Source: Bradyrhizobium sp.
GTDB taxonomy: Bacteria; Pseudomonadota; Alphaproteobacteria; Rhizobiales; Xanthobacteraceae
Assembly (NCBI RefSeq): GCF_016213215.1
Contig: NZ_JACRAW010000097.1
Coordinates: 62,001 to 126,000 of the forward strand
DNA: 64,000 nt
Direction of reading: 5' to 3'
The position numbers and the translations under genes were made by a program. The notes below the pieces were generated by a model. That model made no database searches, was not told the DNA's origin, and worked only from the letters and a program-made list of their open reading frames with translations. Positions 17,825 through 27,161 of the stretch are shown piece by piece. The first letter of the stretch is position 1; the number at the start of each line of letters is the position of its first letter.

Positions 17825-19012
17825 TTACGATGCGTACTGAAGCTGAAGGAGGTGTGCGGGTTCGGGGTCGGACGCGCCGGTGAAACGCCGGTACAGCGCG
17901 TCCACGATCCGCTTGCTGGCGTGTCCGTCGCCGTAGGGAAACACCGAGCGGGCCATTTTGGCGTATTTCGCCGGTGAATTGCGGAGTTCGTAAAGCGATT
18001 TGAAGACGGCATCGCGCGAGGTGCCGACAAGCTCGACCACGCCGGATGCGACCGCTTCGGGGCGCTCGGTGACGTCGCGCAGCACGAGGACGGGCTTGGC
18101 CAGTGCCGGCGCCTCTTCCTGAAGCCCGCCGCTGTCGGTGACCACGCACCAGGCGTTTTGGATCGCCGCCACGATGTCGCGATACCCGAGCGGCTCGACC
18201 AGTTGGATTCGGGGATGGCCGGACAGGATTTCATGCGCGGCCGAGCGCGCGTTCGGGTTCGGGTGAACCGGAAAGTAGACGGCAAGGTCCGGCGTGATAT
18301 CGACGAAGGCCCTGATGGCCGCGAAAGCATCCCGCAAGGGCGAGCCGAAATTTTCCCGCCGGTGGGCCGTCAGGAGAATCGTCCGGTTCGGTTCAAAGCC
18401 GGGCGGCGGCGCCGGCTTGGTTGCGGCCACCTCCAGCAGCGAGTCGATGACGGTGTTGCCGGAAAGCAAAATGTTCTGCCTGGGCACGCTTTCCCGGAGA
18501 AGGTTTTGCGCGGCGGCCGAGGTTGGCGCGCAGTGCAACGCTGCCGAAACCGCGATCGTCCGGCGGTGAAACTCTTCGGGAAAGGGCGCGTCGAGCGCGG
18601 CGGTGCGCAGACCGGCTTCGATGTGAACGAAGGCAATCCTGCGGTAGAAGGCCGCCACCGAGGCGGCGTAGGCGGTGGTGGTATCGCCTTGAGCCAGAAC
18701 GCAGTCCGGTTTCTGATCGGCAAAAAAGCGGTCGAGCCGGCGAATGAGAGAGCTTGCCAGCTGGGCCGGCCCGTGACAGGCGGCGCGATGGCGGATTGCA
18801 AGATCGGGTTTAAGACCGAACTCGGCCAGTGCGTTGTCGAGCAGATCCGCCTGCTGGCCGCTGGTCACAATCCGGACCCTGGCCCACTGGGCGTTACGCA
18901 ACCGACGAATGATGGGCGCGAGCTTGATCACCTCGGGGCGGGTGCCGATCACAAAAGCAAATGTTCGAACAGGAACTGATCGTCGAAATTGATCTCTGCG
19001 TGGGTGATGCAT
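17825..19012 (-). CDS. wecB: UDP-N-acetylglucosamine 2-epimerase (non-hydrolysing)
   Basis: This 395-residue enzyme converts UDP-GlcNAc to UDP-ManNAc. Visible family motifs are GTRPEVIKLAPII, HIEAGLRT, GNTVIDSL, TAHRREN and TDSGGLQEEA. The ATG at 19012 gives a 15-residue lead before the Rossmann fold; a later GTG could be the true start, since no good ribosome site was seen. It forms a two-gene unit with the NfrB-like transferase. UDP-ManNAc could also supply the WecG/TagA-type transferase encoded at 42.3 kb. Confidence 0.9.
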   Translation of the reverse strand: MHHPRRDQFRRSVPVRTFAFVIGTRPEVIKLAPIIRRLRNAQWARVRIVTSGQQADLLDNALAEFGLKPDLAIRHRAACHGPAQLASSLIRRLDRFFADQKPDCVLAQGDTTTAYAASVAAFYRRIAFVHIEAGLRTAALDAPFPEEFHRRTIAVSAALHCAPTSAAAQNLLRESVPRQNILLSGNTVIDSLLEVAATKPAPPPGFEPNRTILLTAHRRENFGSPLRDAFAAIRAFVDITPDLAVYFPVHPNPNARSAAHEILSGHPRIQLVEPLGYRDIVAAIQNAWCVVTDSGGLQEEAPALAKPVLVLRDVTERPEAVASGVVELVGTSRDAVFKSLYELRNSPAKYAKMARSVFPYGDGHASKRIVDALYRRFTGASDPEPAHLLQLQYAS

Positions 19013-19240
19013 TCAAACGCCTCAAAAAACCAACTATGGTCGGCGTCCTCGGATTTATCGGGTGCAGAGAGAGGAGTTTGCCGACTTTAGATAAAGTTAA
19101 TCAAGAAAACAGCTTAAACTGATGTGGCAGCCCCGACAATTGATGTTTCGGAGTTTTCCAGCCACTTGGCCCGATTGGCCGGAATTGCGCCAATTAGGGT
19201 AAATCCCCCAGCCGTTCGCGATCGAGCTCAAATCTCGTAC

Positions 19241-20260
19241 CTAGCCGTCACCTTTGTCGCGCCACACGCTCGCCTCGTAGCCGTCGATCACTTGCGAGGT
19301 GTGGGTGAACTCTTCCAAATGGCGCAGCGGTTCGATGATTTTCCGTGCGACCAGAACGGTGTTGGGCTCGGCGTATTTCTGCATATGACCGGCCACATCG
19401 ATGACGCGGTCGGAAATCGTCTCCAGCGGGGTGGCATCGTCGAAATAAACGACCCCGGCGTTGACGCCGCAGCGGACGGCAAAATCGGCCTTCGATAGCT
19501 TCACTTCGCGGTTGAAGACCTTCAGGCCCTTGATGACGTCCTTGCCGGCCTGGCAGGCGTCCTCGACGTGGGCAAAGCAGGCCATCACGCCGTCCGGCGT
19601 CCAGGCGCTCTTCAGCACGCCGCGCGCCCGGAAAATGCGCTCGACCAGTTTTCGGTATTCGGCAAAATCGTATTGGATGGAGGCGGGATCCTCGCCGGCC
19701 TTCATCGCCGCGGATCCCACCACGTCGATGGCGAGAAACGCCACTTCGCGACTGAAGGAATCCAGCTTCCGCTTGGTCTCGGCGAACACCTGCAAGAGTT
19801 CCTGGCGGTTCACATTGCTGCCGCTTTGGGCTGCGCGCAGCGTATTCTCCAGCTCGAGATCCAGCTTCGATCCCGGCGCGATGTTTTCTTTCTTGCGCCA
19901 GGCTTGGGCGGATTTCCGGAGCAGGCGCCGGTTGGAGGCAAGCTGGGCCCGGTAGGCCAGCGAGCCGGAAAACATCGTCAGCAGTACGGAAAGTCCCACC
20001 AGTATCCAGTCCGAGCGATCGGCGCCGGCGATGTTGGTCGGAATGAACCGCTGCAGGACGGGAACGGACTTCTTCAGAATGAAGTCGCGGCCATCGAACA
20101 AAATGGCCGAAAAGGCCGCGCCCTTGGGATTGTCGAACAAAACGAACAGCTTTGGCGCGAGCAGGACGATGATGAGGCCGAGCGTCGCCAGCCCAAGCAG
20201 TCGTCTGATTCCGAATAGTAACCGCACCCCCAAGCTGGGCGCTGCCTCGCGATTGACCAC
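19241..20260 (-). CDS. Membrane protein with a degenerate class III nucleotidyl cyclase domain
   Basis: This 339-residue protein has two membrane segments (about 20-42 and 85-103), a helical linker, and a cyclase homology domain at about 168-330. Both metal-binding Asp residues seem kept: Asp179 (FLAIDVVGS) and Asp223 (TPDGVMACF). The glycine-rich turn is present in VRCGVNAGVV. The helix that normally reads NLAxR, supplying ribose- and transition-state-binding Asn and Arg, reads IDVAGHM (Asp288, His292). The enzyme may be inactive, slow or a receptor. The start is GTG. No neighbour suggests a pathway. Confidence 0.72.
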   Translation of the reverse strand: MVNREAAPSLGVRLLFGIRRLLGLATLGLIIVLLAPKLFVLFDNPKGAAFSAILFDGRDFILKKSVPVLQRFIPTNIAGADRSDWILVGLSVLLTMFSGSLAYRAQLASNRRLLRKSAQAWRKKENIAPGSKLDLELENTLRAAQSGSNVNRQELLQVFAETKRKLDSFSREVAFLAIDVVGSAAMKAGEDPASIQYDFAEYRKLVERIFRARGVLKSAWTPDGVMACFAHVEDACQAGKDVIKGLKVFNREVKLSKADFAVRCGVNAGVVYFDDATPLETISDRVIDVAGHMQKYAEPNTVLVARKIIEPLRHLEEFTHTSQVIDGYEASVWRDKGDG

Positions 20261-20549
20261 GTATCTGTCCCCTGGAAGAAAAATCTAGGCCGGTAGTGAC
20301 ATCCATTGTCAGATATAGCCTGTCGCCGACAATTTGCGCAAATTGCCTGGTAAAGCTTGCGCGTAGCGCCGGTGCAGGGGGCGATCCCTGATCTTGCTGT
20401 GGCGCACCCGGCCGCGACCGGAGGGCAGGGCGGAAGCCGCCGGGCTCCGGTGTCCGGGAAGCGATCCTGACCGGTACAGGTGACCGGCAAGTGCGATCGC
20501 GAACCGGGGATTGCGCCGGTTTGGCCGATGCAGGCCGGATTGGGTCGCG

Positions 20550-20813
20550 CTAGACCTGTCTGGATTGGCCGAGATTAAGCCGCGCCAGCAGCTGCGCGTA
20601 GGCTTCGCGCGCCGTCAGTCCCATCATGTAGCCGGCCTGGCAGAAGATGATCGGCAGGACGGTTGCGACGGCGCTGTCGATCAGGCTTTCCCCCGCGACC
20701 AATGACGAGGCCACCACCGCGCCGCCTCCGAGCAGGGTCGCCGGCAAAAGGATGAAGACGTTGAAATGGAGGCCCAGATAAATGCCGACAGCGCCGGCGA
20801 TAAGTGGCAGCAT
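20550..20813 (-). CDS. Small membrane protein, unknown function
   Basis: This 87-residue protein has two hydrophobic segments, probably three helices (about 2-25, 27-45 and 48-65), and a short polar C-terminal tail. No family is recognised. It lies divergently from the sugar-transferase gene, which begins 171 bases away. The 289 bases between its stop and the cyclase-like gene hold no other convincing gene. Confidence 0.55.
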   Translation of the reverse strand: MLPLIAGAVGIYLGLHFNVFILLPATLLGGGAVVASSLVAGESLIDSAVATVLPIIFCQAGYMMGLTAREAYAQLLARLNLGQSRQV

Positions 20814-20983
20814 GGGTACTCCGAACCGGGGCGCCTTGGCGCCAGTACCGAGATTAAATGTTGCGCTGCACCCTGCGCGAGTTTATCGTGCGGTCGTTAA
20901 CGAAGAGTTATTTTGATCGTTGGCGGCGAGGCCACTTTGTGGTTCCTCTCGCGAAAGTGTTAAACGCGTGCTGGTGAATTTCG

Positions 20984-22441
20984 ATGTCAATCGGGTCGGA
21001 TATTCGCGACAAAGCGGGCCAGGCCGACCGCGCGTTCACTCCGCGGACCTTTTCCAGCGCTGCCATCCCTTATCTGCTGTCGACGACGGACGCCCTGGTC
21101 ATCGTGTTGGCGAGCCTGAGCGGCGGAATTATTTACCAGTGGTCATTCGGCACCCCGATCCCGGACTTGCTGGCGCACTGCGCCGTAGGCCTGCTCGCCA
21201 GTTTCATCCATATCCTGCGCATGAGCGGAAGTGGCTACTATGACTTTCCGGATTGTGCCAAGCCGCGGGTCGAAATCACCGAAATCCTCGTTTGCTGGTT
21301 CACCACCGGACTCCTGCTGGCCTTCTTTGCCTTCCTCTTGAAGGTCGGCGTCGAATATTCGCGTGGCGCGTTCATCCTGTTCTACTTCATGGCGCCGGTC
21401 GGGTTGCTGGCGGTGCGCAAGGTCACCAAAGTTGCCGTTGCCTCGGCGCTCGCCCGAGGGGGCATCGGCCGGCGAGACCTCGTCCTGGTCGGCGACTACG
21501 ACGAGATCGCGGCGCTCGAACGCCCGGACCTTCTGGCCTTCTTTGGCGCGACCGACGTCAAGCATTTCGCGCTGAGCCGGGAGGAAAATCCCGACGCGCG
21601 TCAAGCCGCCGACACTGGCCTGTTCGACATGGTTGCGAACTTCATCCGGCTTCACAACTGCAAGGAGTTGCTGGTCGTATTGCCTTGGAGTGATACGGCC
21701 CGGATCGAATTCATTCGCGATCAGATCAAGAGCTTGCCGATTGCCGCGCGGCTGTTACCCGACATGCGGGTTCGCTCGTTGACGAATTATGCGTCTTCGG
21801 CGCGGCAGCGGGTGCTTGCGATTGAAATCCAGAGAGCGCCGCTAAGCCCGGCTGAGCGCCTGGTCAAGCGGGGTATGGACCTTGCGGTCGCTCTGCCCGC
21901 TTTGATTCTCCTGTTGCCCGTGTTCGTCCTGACCGCGGTCGCGATCAGGCTCGACAGCCAAGGTCCGATCATCTTCCGGCAGCATCGCAAAGGCTTCAAC
22001 GGCCAGCAGTTCGTCATGCTGAAGTTCCGGACGATGAAGGTGATGGAGGACGGGGCTCAAGTCGTTCAGGCGATGCGTGAGGATCCCAGGGTTACTTCCA
22101 TGGGAAGGCTGCTGCGCGCGGCGAGCATTGATGAATTGCCCCAGCTGATAAACGTCTTGAAGGGCGACATGTCCCTGGTCGGGCCGCGGCCGCACGCGCT
22201 GGCGCATGACGACTATTTCGAGACCGTGGTCGGCGATTATGCGTTCCGCCACCATGTCAAACCCGGTATCACCGGCTGGGCGCAGTGCAACGGGGCGCGG
22301 GGCGCGACGCCCTCGGTCGAGGACATCGCCAAGCGGGTGACGCTCGATCTGTGGTACATCAACAACTGGAGCCTGTGGCTCGATATCCAGATCCTGATCA
22401 AGACGCTGTTCGAAGTCGTGCGGAAGCGCAACGCGTACTGA
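20984..22441 (+). CDS. Polyprenyl-phosphate sugar-1-phosphate transferase (WcaJ/ExoY family)
   Basis: This 485-residue protein has four to five N-terminal membrane helices, a central CoA-binding-like region (about 150-270) and a C-terminal bacterial sugar transferase domain (about 288-485). Hallmarks are KRGMDL, the LKFRTM motif, SIDELPQLINVLKGDMSLVGPRP (19-residue core LPQLINVLKGDMSLVGPRP) and GITGWAQ. Such enzymes place the first sugar phosphate on undecaprenyl phosphate and begin exopolysaccharide repeat synthesis. It is the only such enzyme in the window and so the likely first step for the downstream locus. The first sugar (glucose or galactose) cannot be read. Confidence 0.9.
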   Translation: MSIGSDIRDKAGQADRAFTPRTFSSAAIPYLLSTTDALVIVLASLSGGIIYQWSFGTPIPDLLAHCAVGLLASFIHILRMSGSGYYDFPDCAKPRVEITEILVCWFTTGLLLAFFAFLLKVGVEYSRGAFILFYFMAPVGLLAVRKVTKVAVASALARGGIGRRDLVLVGDYDEIAALERPDLLAFFGATDVKHFALSREENPDARQAADTGLFDMVANFIRLHNCKELLVVLPWSDTARIEFIRDQIKSLPIAARLLPDMRVRSLTNYASSARQRVLAIEIQRAPLSPAERLVKRGMDLAVALPALILLLPVFVLTAVAIRLDSQGPIIFRQHRKGFNGQQFVMLKFRTMKVMEDGAQVVQAMREDPRVTSMGRLLRAASIDELPQLINVLKGDMSLVGPRPHALAHDDYFETVVGDYAFRHHVKPGITGWAQCNGARGATPSVEDIAKRVTLDLWYINNWSLWLDIQILIKTLFEVVRKRNAY

Positions 22442-22768
22442 CGCCACGGGGGTTCGGATTGGATGCCGGGCAACATCGTTGTCCCGAAAGGCGGGTTTCG
22501 AAGTCGACCAACCCCGGTTAATTTGAGTTTTGGTTGCGGCAAGGTCCGCCCGTAATCGTCAACCCCGATTAAGCTTGTCCGTCGTTTCGGTCCGGTCCGA
22601 GCTTTCCCATCGTTTTCCGGAGCTCAGAATTGGATCTTTTCAGCGCCAATTCGCCAATTGGTGCCGGTTGCGGGAGCTTTGTTGCTTGACTTGGATTAAT
22701 TCGGACTGGCAGAAATTAAAGGGGCCAGCGAATCACCCGTCATAGCGGGATGACATGACGAGGGCGTG
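22442..22768. other. Intergenic region before the H-NS-like gene
   Basis: These 327 bases carry no convincing gene: a 71-codon frame at 22530 lacks a ribosome site and domain features. Base composition is lower in GC than the flanking genes, and several AT-rich patches (for example near 22620-22720) could serve as promoter or H-NS-type binding sequence for the next gene. No clear terminator was found after the sugar-transferase gene. Confidence 0.4.
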
Positions 22769-23143
22769 ATGAACAACAAGAAGGTGAACCTCGAGGGCAT
22801 GTCCATCGACGAGATGTGGCAGCTTCACGAGGAGATCGGCCGAGTTCTGTCAGTACGCCTTACTTCCGAGAAGCGAGAACTCGAAAAACGGCTGGCTCAG
22901 CTCCGCCGCGAAAAGGAAGTGAGGCTCGGCGAGCCGATCGAAGGTGTCCGGAGAGAGCGCCGCAAGTACCCGCGCGTGCACCCGAAGTACCGGAATCCGG
23001 AGGAACCTTCACAAACCTGGTCGGGCCGGGGAAAGCAGCCGAGGTGGCTTGCCGCGGCGCTCAAGACCGGCCATTCGCTCGACGAGTTCGTGATCGCAAA
23101 CCAGGAGACGGCCAAAGGCACTTCCCGTCGGAAGAGCCTGTAG
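22769..23143 (+). CDS. H-NS family nucleoid-associated protein
   Basis: This 124-residue protein has an N-terminal coiled-coil oligomerisation region (about residues 10-55, with SIDEMWQLHEEI and repeated RELEKRLAQLRRE) and a C-terminal DNA-binding segment with YRNPEEPSQTWSGRGKQPRW, the hallmark of H-NS proteins (TWxGRGxxPxW). Such proteins silence AT-rich, often acquired DNA. ATG 22769 is preferred to the GTG three bases upstream; AGGGCG lies before it. It sits at the border of the exopolysaccharide region, whose middle part is visibly lower in GC, so self-locus silencing is plausible but unproven. Confidence 0.9.
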   Translation: MNNKKVNLEGMSIDEMWQLHEEIGRVLSVRLTSEKRELEKRLAQLRREKEVRLGEPIEGVRRERRKYPRVHPKYRNPEEPSQTWSGRGKQPRWLAAALKTGHSLDEFVIANQETAKGTSRRKSL

Positions 23144-23200
23144 CAGCCGGCGAGCATCAGCGGCCTTGTTTCGGCTGGCGGTTTCGCGTTGGAGGTCCGC

Positions 23201-23446
23201 ATGAGATCGTTTTTTGGCGGTGCGATTTTGGTGCTGTTGTTGGCCGGGAATGCCGTCGCGGAGCCGGTCATTCTGGTCAACGGCAAATTGCGGGTCGCTG
23301 ATGCGGCGACTGACGCGTGCCTCGCCAATTGCGCGACGCAGAACGAAAGCTGCAAACGCGTGTGCCCGATGACGCTCAGCACGCCCTGCATCAGTTCGTG
23401 CGACAGTCAGGCCCAGACCTGCCGGCAGAGTTGTCAGGGCAGGTAG
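23201..23446 (+). CDS. Small secreted cysteine-rich protein
   Basis: This 81-residue protein starts at ATG 23201, five bases after GGAGGT, and has a signal peptide (MRSFFGGAILVLLLAGNAVA). The mature part of about 61 residues contains eight cysteines in a CxxxC-like spacing (CLANC, CKRVC, CISSC, CRQSC, each CxxxC). The regular CxxxC pairs suggest a disulfide-braced or metal-binding helical hairpin. No known family is recognised. It follows the H-NS-like gene by 57 bases and may share its transcript. Confidence 0.7.
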   Translation: MRSFFGGAILVLLLAGNAVAEPVILVNGKLRVADAATDACLANCATQNESCKRVCPMTLSTPCISSCDSQAQTCRQSCQGR

Positions 23447-23722
23447 GCAGGAGAGCTGATAAGCGGCGTCAGCAGGCTCCGCGGATCCTCGATACCAGAC
23501 CCTCTAGAAAAGGCACGCCAGCTGCTCTGGCGCTAGCGTATGCGGAGGGGCGGGGTACGAGCGCCAGCGAGAATGGCGTCGCGGCAGCGGGGCTGGCCGC
23601 GGGAGGGCAACAATGGAGTGATGGTTAAGGGGTAATAAAGCAGCTTTGCCGAGATCTCTCGATCTGATCTGTTTGCAGGCGGGGCCCAATGGCGCGCCGG
23701 AACCGGGGTGTAGGTCCCCCGA

Positions 23723-24160
23723 TCAGCAGTGGGACGAACCGGATTTTGTCGGTCTGCCCGCTGAATTCTCTCTGGCTCGCCGAATGCCCAGGATGATCCT
23801 TGCGGCGGCGATACCGAGCGCGCCGGCAGCGACCTTCTCCACGGCGTCGGGCCACGTTCCATGACGGTCCGGTGTCAGGGTTTGCAGGATCTCAAGAGCG
23901 GCTGCCCCTCCGAGCACCACGGCGCAAACCAGGATGAGGCGGCGCGGATAGGCCAGGGCAAAGAGCGCGCCAAGCGCCGCAAAGGCCAGGACATGCTCGA
24001 CATGAGCATAGGCTTTCATCTGTGTGTGCAGCATGAATGGCTGCAGCTTGTAGTAGATCGCATAGACGAATTTGGAGTGAGTCAGCGTGCCGTACACGAT
24101 CAGCGCGACCAGGATCCACGCTGAAGCGGCGATCATCCTGTTAATGGTCTTGCGGCTCAT
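23723..24160 (-). CDS. VanZ-like family membrane protein
   Basis: This 145-residue protein has four hydrophobic segments and the VanZ-type pattern: HVEHVLAFAALGALFALAYP in the middle and LEILQTLTPDRHGTWPDAVEKVAAGALG, with the conserved Q and D/N residues near the last helix. VanZ-like proteins are often found in exopolysaccharide and glycopeptide-resistance loci; their biochemical role is not settled. It is convergent with the small secreted protein gene; the 276 bases between hold no gene and only a weak hairpin (CGCCAG with CTGGCG, 23516-23532). Confidence 0.75.
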   Translation of the reverse strand: MSRKTINRMIAASAWILVALIVYGTLTHSKFVYAIYYKLQPFMLHTQMKAYAHVEHVLAFAALGALFALAYPRRLILVCAVVLGGAAALEILQTLTPDRHGTWPDAVEKVAAGALGIAAARIILGIRRARENSAGRPTKSGSSHC

Positions 24161-24380
24161 GAATTGGATCAGACGAAGCCCTTCCCGCGACCTAGAAGAC
24201 TAGCGCACCGCGCTGTTGAACAAGGATCTGTTCCGTGTCCCTCCTCACTCGGTGAACTACGTCGCTTTCTCTTGCTGCGCGGGAACATGACTGCAGCTTT
24301 CCTCGCATCGAACCTTGGCTCAGAGAGAGCAAAACCCATAAGGAAATGGCAACGCTCGCACGCAACGATGGCGACGAACA

Positions 24381-24542
24381 TCAATGCACGGAACGCCGCC
24401 CGCTCTCCTTCTGCTGGGTCAGCTTGGACTGGGTCTGCGAGATCGCCTCGCGCAGTTTCAGGACTTCCGCGTAACGGATGCTCAGCGACTTGGGGGCAGG
24501 TTGACCTGAGCTCGGCTTCGGATTCTGTCGTCGACGCTTCAC
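24381..24542 (-). CDS. Very small basic/helical protein, paralogue of the one at 58.6 kb
   Basis: From GTG 24542 (with GGAG nine bases upstream) the frame encodes 53 residues: a basic, proline-rich N terminus and a helix with SIRYAEVLKLREAISQ. The helix matches that of the small protein at 58608-58781 (AQRYREVLRLRQRLSE). That similarity between two distant loci is the main evidence that both are real genes. An earlier TTG at 24563 would add seven residues. Function is unknown; the 220 bases after it up to the VanZ-like gene show nothing else. Confidence 0.55.
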   Translation of the reverse strand: MKRRRQNPKPSSGQPAPKSLSIRYAEVLKLREAISQTQSKLTQQKESGRRSVH

Positions 24543-24620
24543 TTTGAACGTACTCCACGCCAAACTGCTTCAGCAAAACAGGAATGTTTTTGTTCAACTT
24601 TTACGCGAAGGCAAGCTACT

Positions 24621-24967
24621 GAGTTTCAGCAAGAACCTCAACGGAAGTTCCCGGTTAAGCTTGATGCAGCCGAAAAAGGTTAAATCGGGAACTGGAAGAT
24701 TAATCCGGGCGTTGCTGAGGAGTTCAAAGAAAACGCCGAGCGCTACACGGCTCAAAATGCTCTGAGCTGGCGGCTCGATCCTAATGCCGCAGCCGAAATC
24801 GAAGCCCGCCTTTCGGCTCATGGCTTCGACCGGCTCTCCATAAGCATGGAACCTATCTGCAGGCAAGAGAACAGTACCTGCTGTTTGAAGGGCTCATGAA
24901 CTCGGCCTATCTTCACAGAATGAACCTGCTCCGAGGGATCATGGCCGCCGTCGTGCAAAGGCGCTGA
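24621..24967 (+). pseudogene. Possible broken gene (in-frame stop and frameshift)
   Basis: One frame reads as protein-like sequence from 24621, hits TAA at 24681-24683 and continues in the same frame (NWKINPGVAEEFKENAERYT, then SWRLDPNAAAEIEARLSAH). At about 24846 the protein-like reading shifts by one frame and continues as GTYLQAREQYLLFEGLMNSA to a TGA at 24965-24967. Together this looks like a decayed protein of about 115 residues. No family is recognised and no ribosome site is visible. Chance open sequence remains possible. The surrounding 24543-25092 stretch holds no intact gene. Confidence 0.3.
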
Positions 24968-25092
24968 GCACGCTCAGCAGCGGCCCGAAATGAATGGGGC
25001 CCCTTAATCGCAAAGCCTCTAGAACTGGCATTTAGCCCAACTCGCCCCTAACGTCTCCGTTTTGGCTCAAGGCTCGCGTATTGAGAGCCTTC

Positions 25093-26157
25093 CTAGCCGG
25101 TTCCAATGCGTGTCTTTTGATAGCCGCGATGCAGGATCGCTTGCCACCAATGACGGTTGTCGCAGTACCAGCGGACAGTCTTGGCCAGTCCGGTTTCAAA
25201 ATTCTCTTCAGCTTGCCAGTCCAGCTCGCGTTCGATCTTGGAGGCGTCGATTGCGTAGCGGCGGTCGTGACCAGGTCTGTCGGTGACGAAAGAAATCAGT
25301 CGTCGACGAGAGCTCTCCTGTCCGGGGGCGATTTCATCCAGGAGATCGCAGATGCTTTGGACGACGTGGAGGTTGGTTCGTTGGTTGCGGCCGCCCACAT
25401 TGTACGTTTCGCCAACCACGCCTCGTTCAAGCACAAGTGTAAGCGCTCTGGCGTGATCTTCGACGAAGAGCCAATCACGTATGTTCTGGCCGTCGCCGTA
25501 AACGGGCAAGGACTCACCCGCAAGACCCCTGATGATCATGTGCGGGATGAGCTTCTCAGGAAAATGATAAGGCCCGTAATTATTCGAGCAATTCGTTACG
25601 ATGGTGGGCAGCTCATAGGTCTCCCGCCAGGCGCGGACCAGATGGTCGGAAGATGCCTTGCTGGCCGAATAGGGCGAATTGGGAGCATAGGCGGTCTGTT
25701 CGGTGAAGAGACCCTCTTCGCCCAGTGATCCGAAGACCTCGTCAGTTGAGATATGCAAGAAACGAAACTGAGCGCGGCGTTCGCGCGTGAGGGATCGCCA
25801 ATGCCGCAGTGCTTCCTGCAGCAGGTTAAATGTGCCGACGATGTTCGTCTTGATGAATTCGGCGGGACCGTCGATCGAGCGGTCGACGTGGCTCTCCGCG
25901 GCGAGATTCATCACCGCGTCGGGCTGGTATTTTTCGAACAGCTTGCGAAGCGCCTCCGGCTCGCAGATGCATTGATGCTCGAACGCGTAATTGGGATTCG
26001 CGGCCGCTCCTGGCAAGGAAGCCAAGTTGGCGGCATAGGTCAGCTTGTCGATGTTGACCACTCGGGCGCCCGTGTCGCGCAGGAGATGGCGTATCACCGC
26101 CGAGCCGATGAATCCGGCGCCGCCTGTGACAAAAACCGTGAATCCCGCAAAACGCAC
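25093..26157 (-). CDS. rfbB: dTDP-glucose 4,6-dehydratase
   Basis: This 354-residue short-chain dehydrogenase/reductase converts dTDP-glucose to dTDP-4-keto-6-deoxyglucose, step two of dTDP-L-rhamnose synthesis. The NAD-binding GGAGFIGS lies at the N terminus, followed by [25 protein letters not shown], and [15 protein letters not shown] with the catalytic Tyr and Lys, then [14 protein letters not shown]. The start is GTG 26157 with AAAGGAA upstream. It lies 26 bases downstream of rfbA, in the same direction. Confidence 0.95.
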   Translation of the reverse strand: MRFAGFTVFVTGGAGFIGSAVIRHLLRDTGARVVNIDKLTYAANLASLPGAAANPNYAFEHQCICEPEALRKLFEKYQPDAVMNLAAESHVDRSIDGPAEFIKTNIVGTFNLLQEALRHWRSLTRERRAQFRFLHISTDEVFGSLGEEGLFTEQTAYAPNSPYSASKASSDHLVRAWRETYELPTIVTNCSNNYGPYHFPEKLIPHMIIRGLAGESLPVYGDGQNIRDWLFVEDHARALTLVLERGVVGETYNVGGRNQRTNLHVVQSICDLLDEIAPGQESSRRRLISFVTDRPGHDRRYAIDASKIERELDWQAEENFETGLAKTVRWYCDNRHWWQAILHRGYQKTRIGTG

Positions 26158-26183
26158 TAACCAATTCCTTTAACTGAAGCCAT

Positions 26184-27059
<876 letters not shown>

Positions 27060-27161
27060 AGCCCCTCACAGATTTACCAATGGGAAAGTATCAAATAGTG
27101 TGCGTCGCACAAGTCTGGTATTTCCACACGGTAAATGGCGTTTGGTCGCGGAATCTGCCGC

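Noticed and set aside
22530..22745. 71-codon frame between the sugar transferase and H-NS-like genes
   Set aside because: No ribosome site, no domain pattern and lower-GC composition typical of intergenic DNA in this window.
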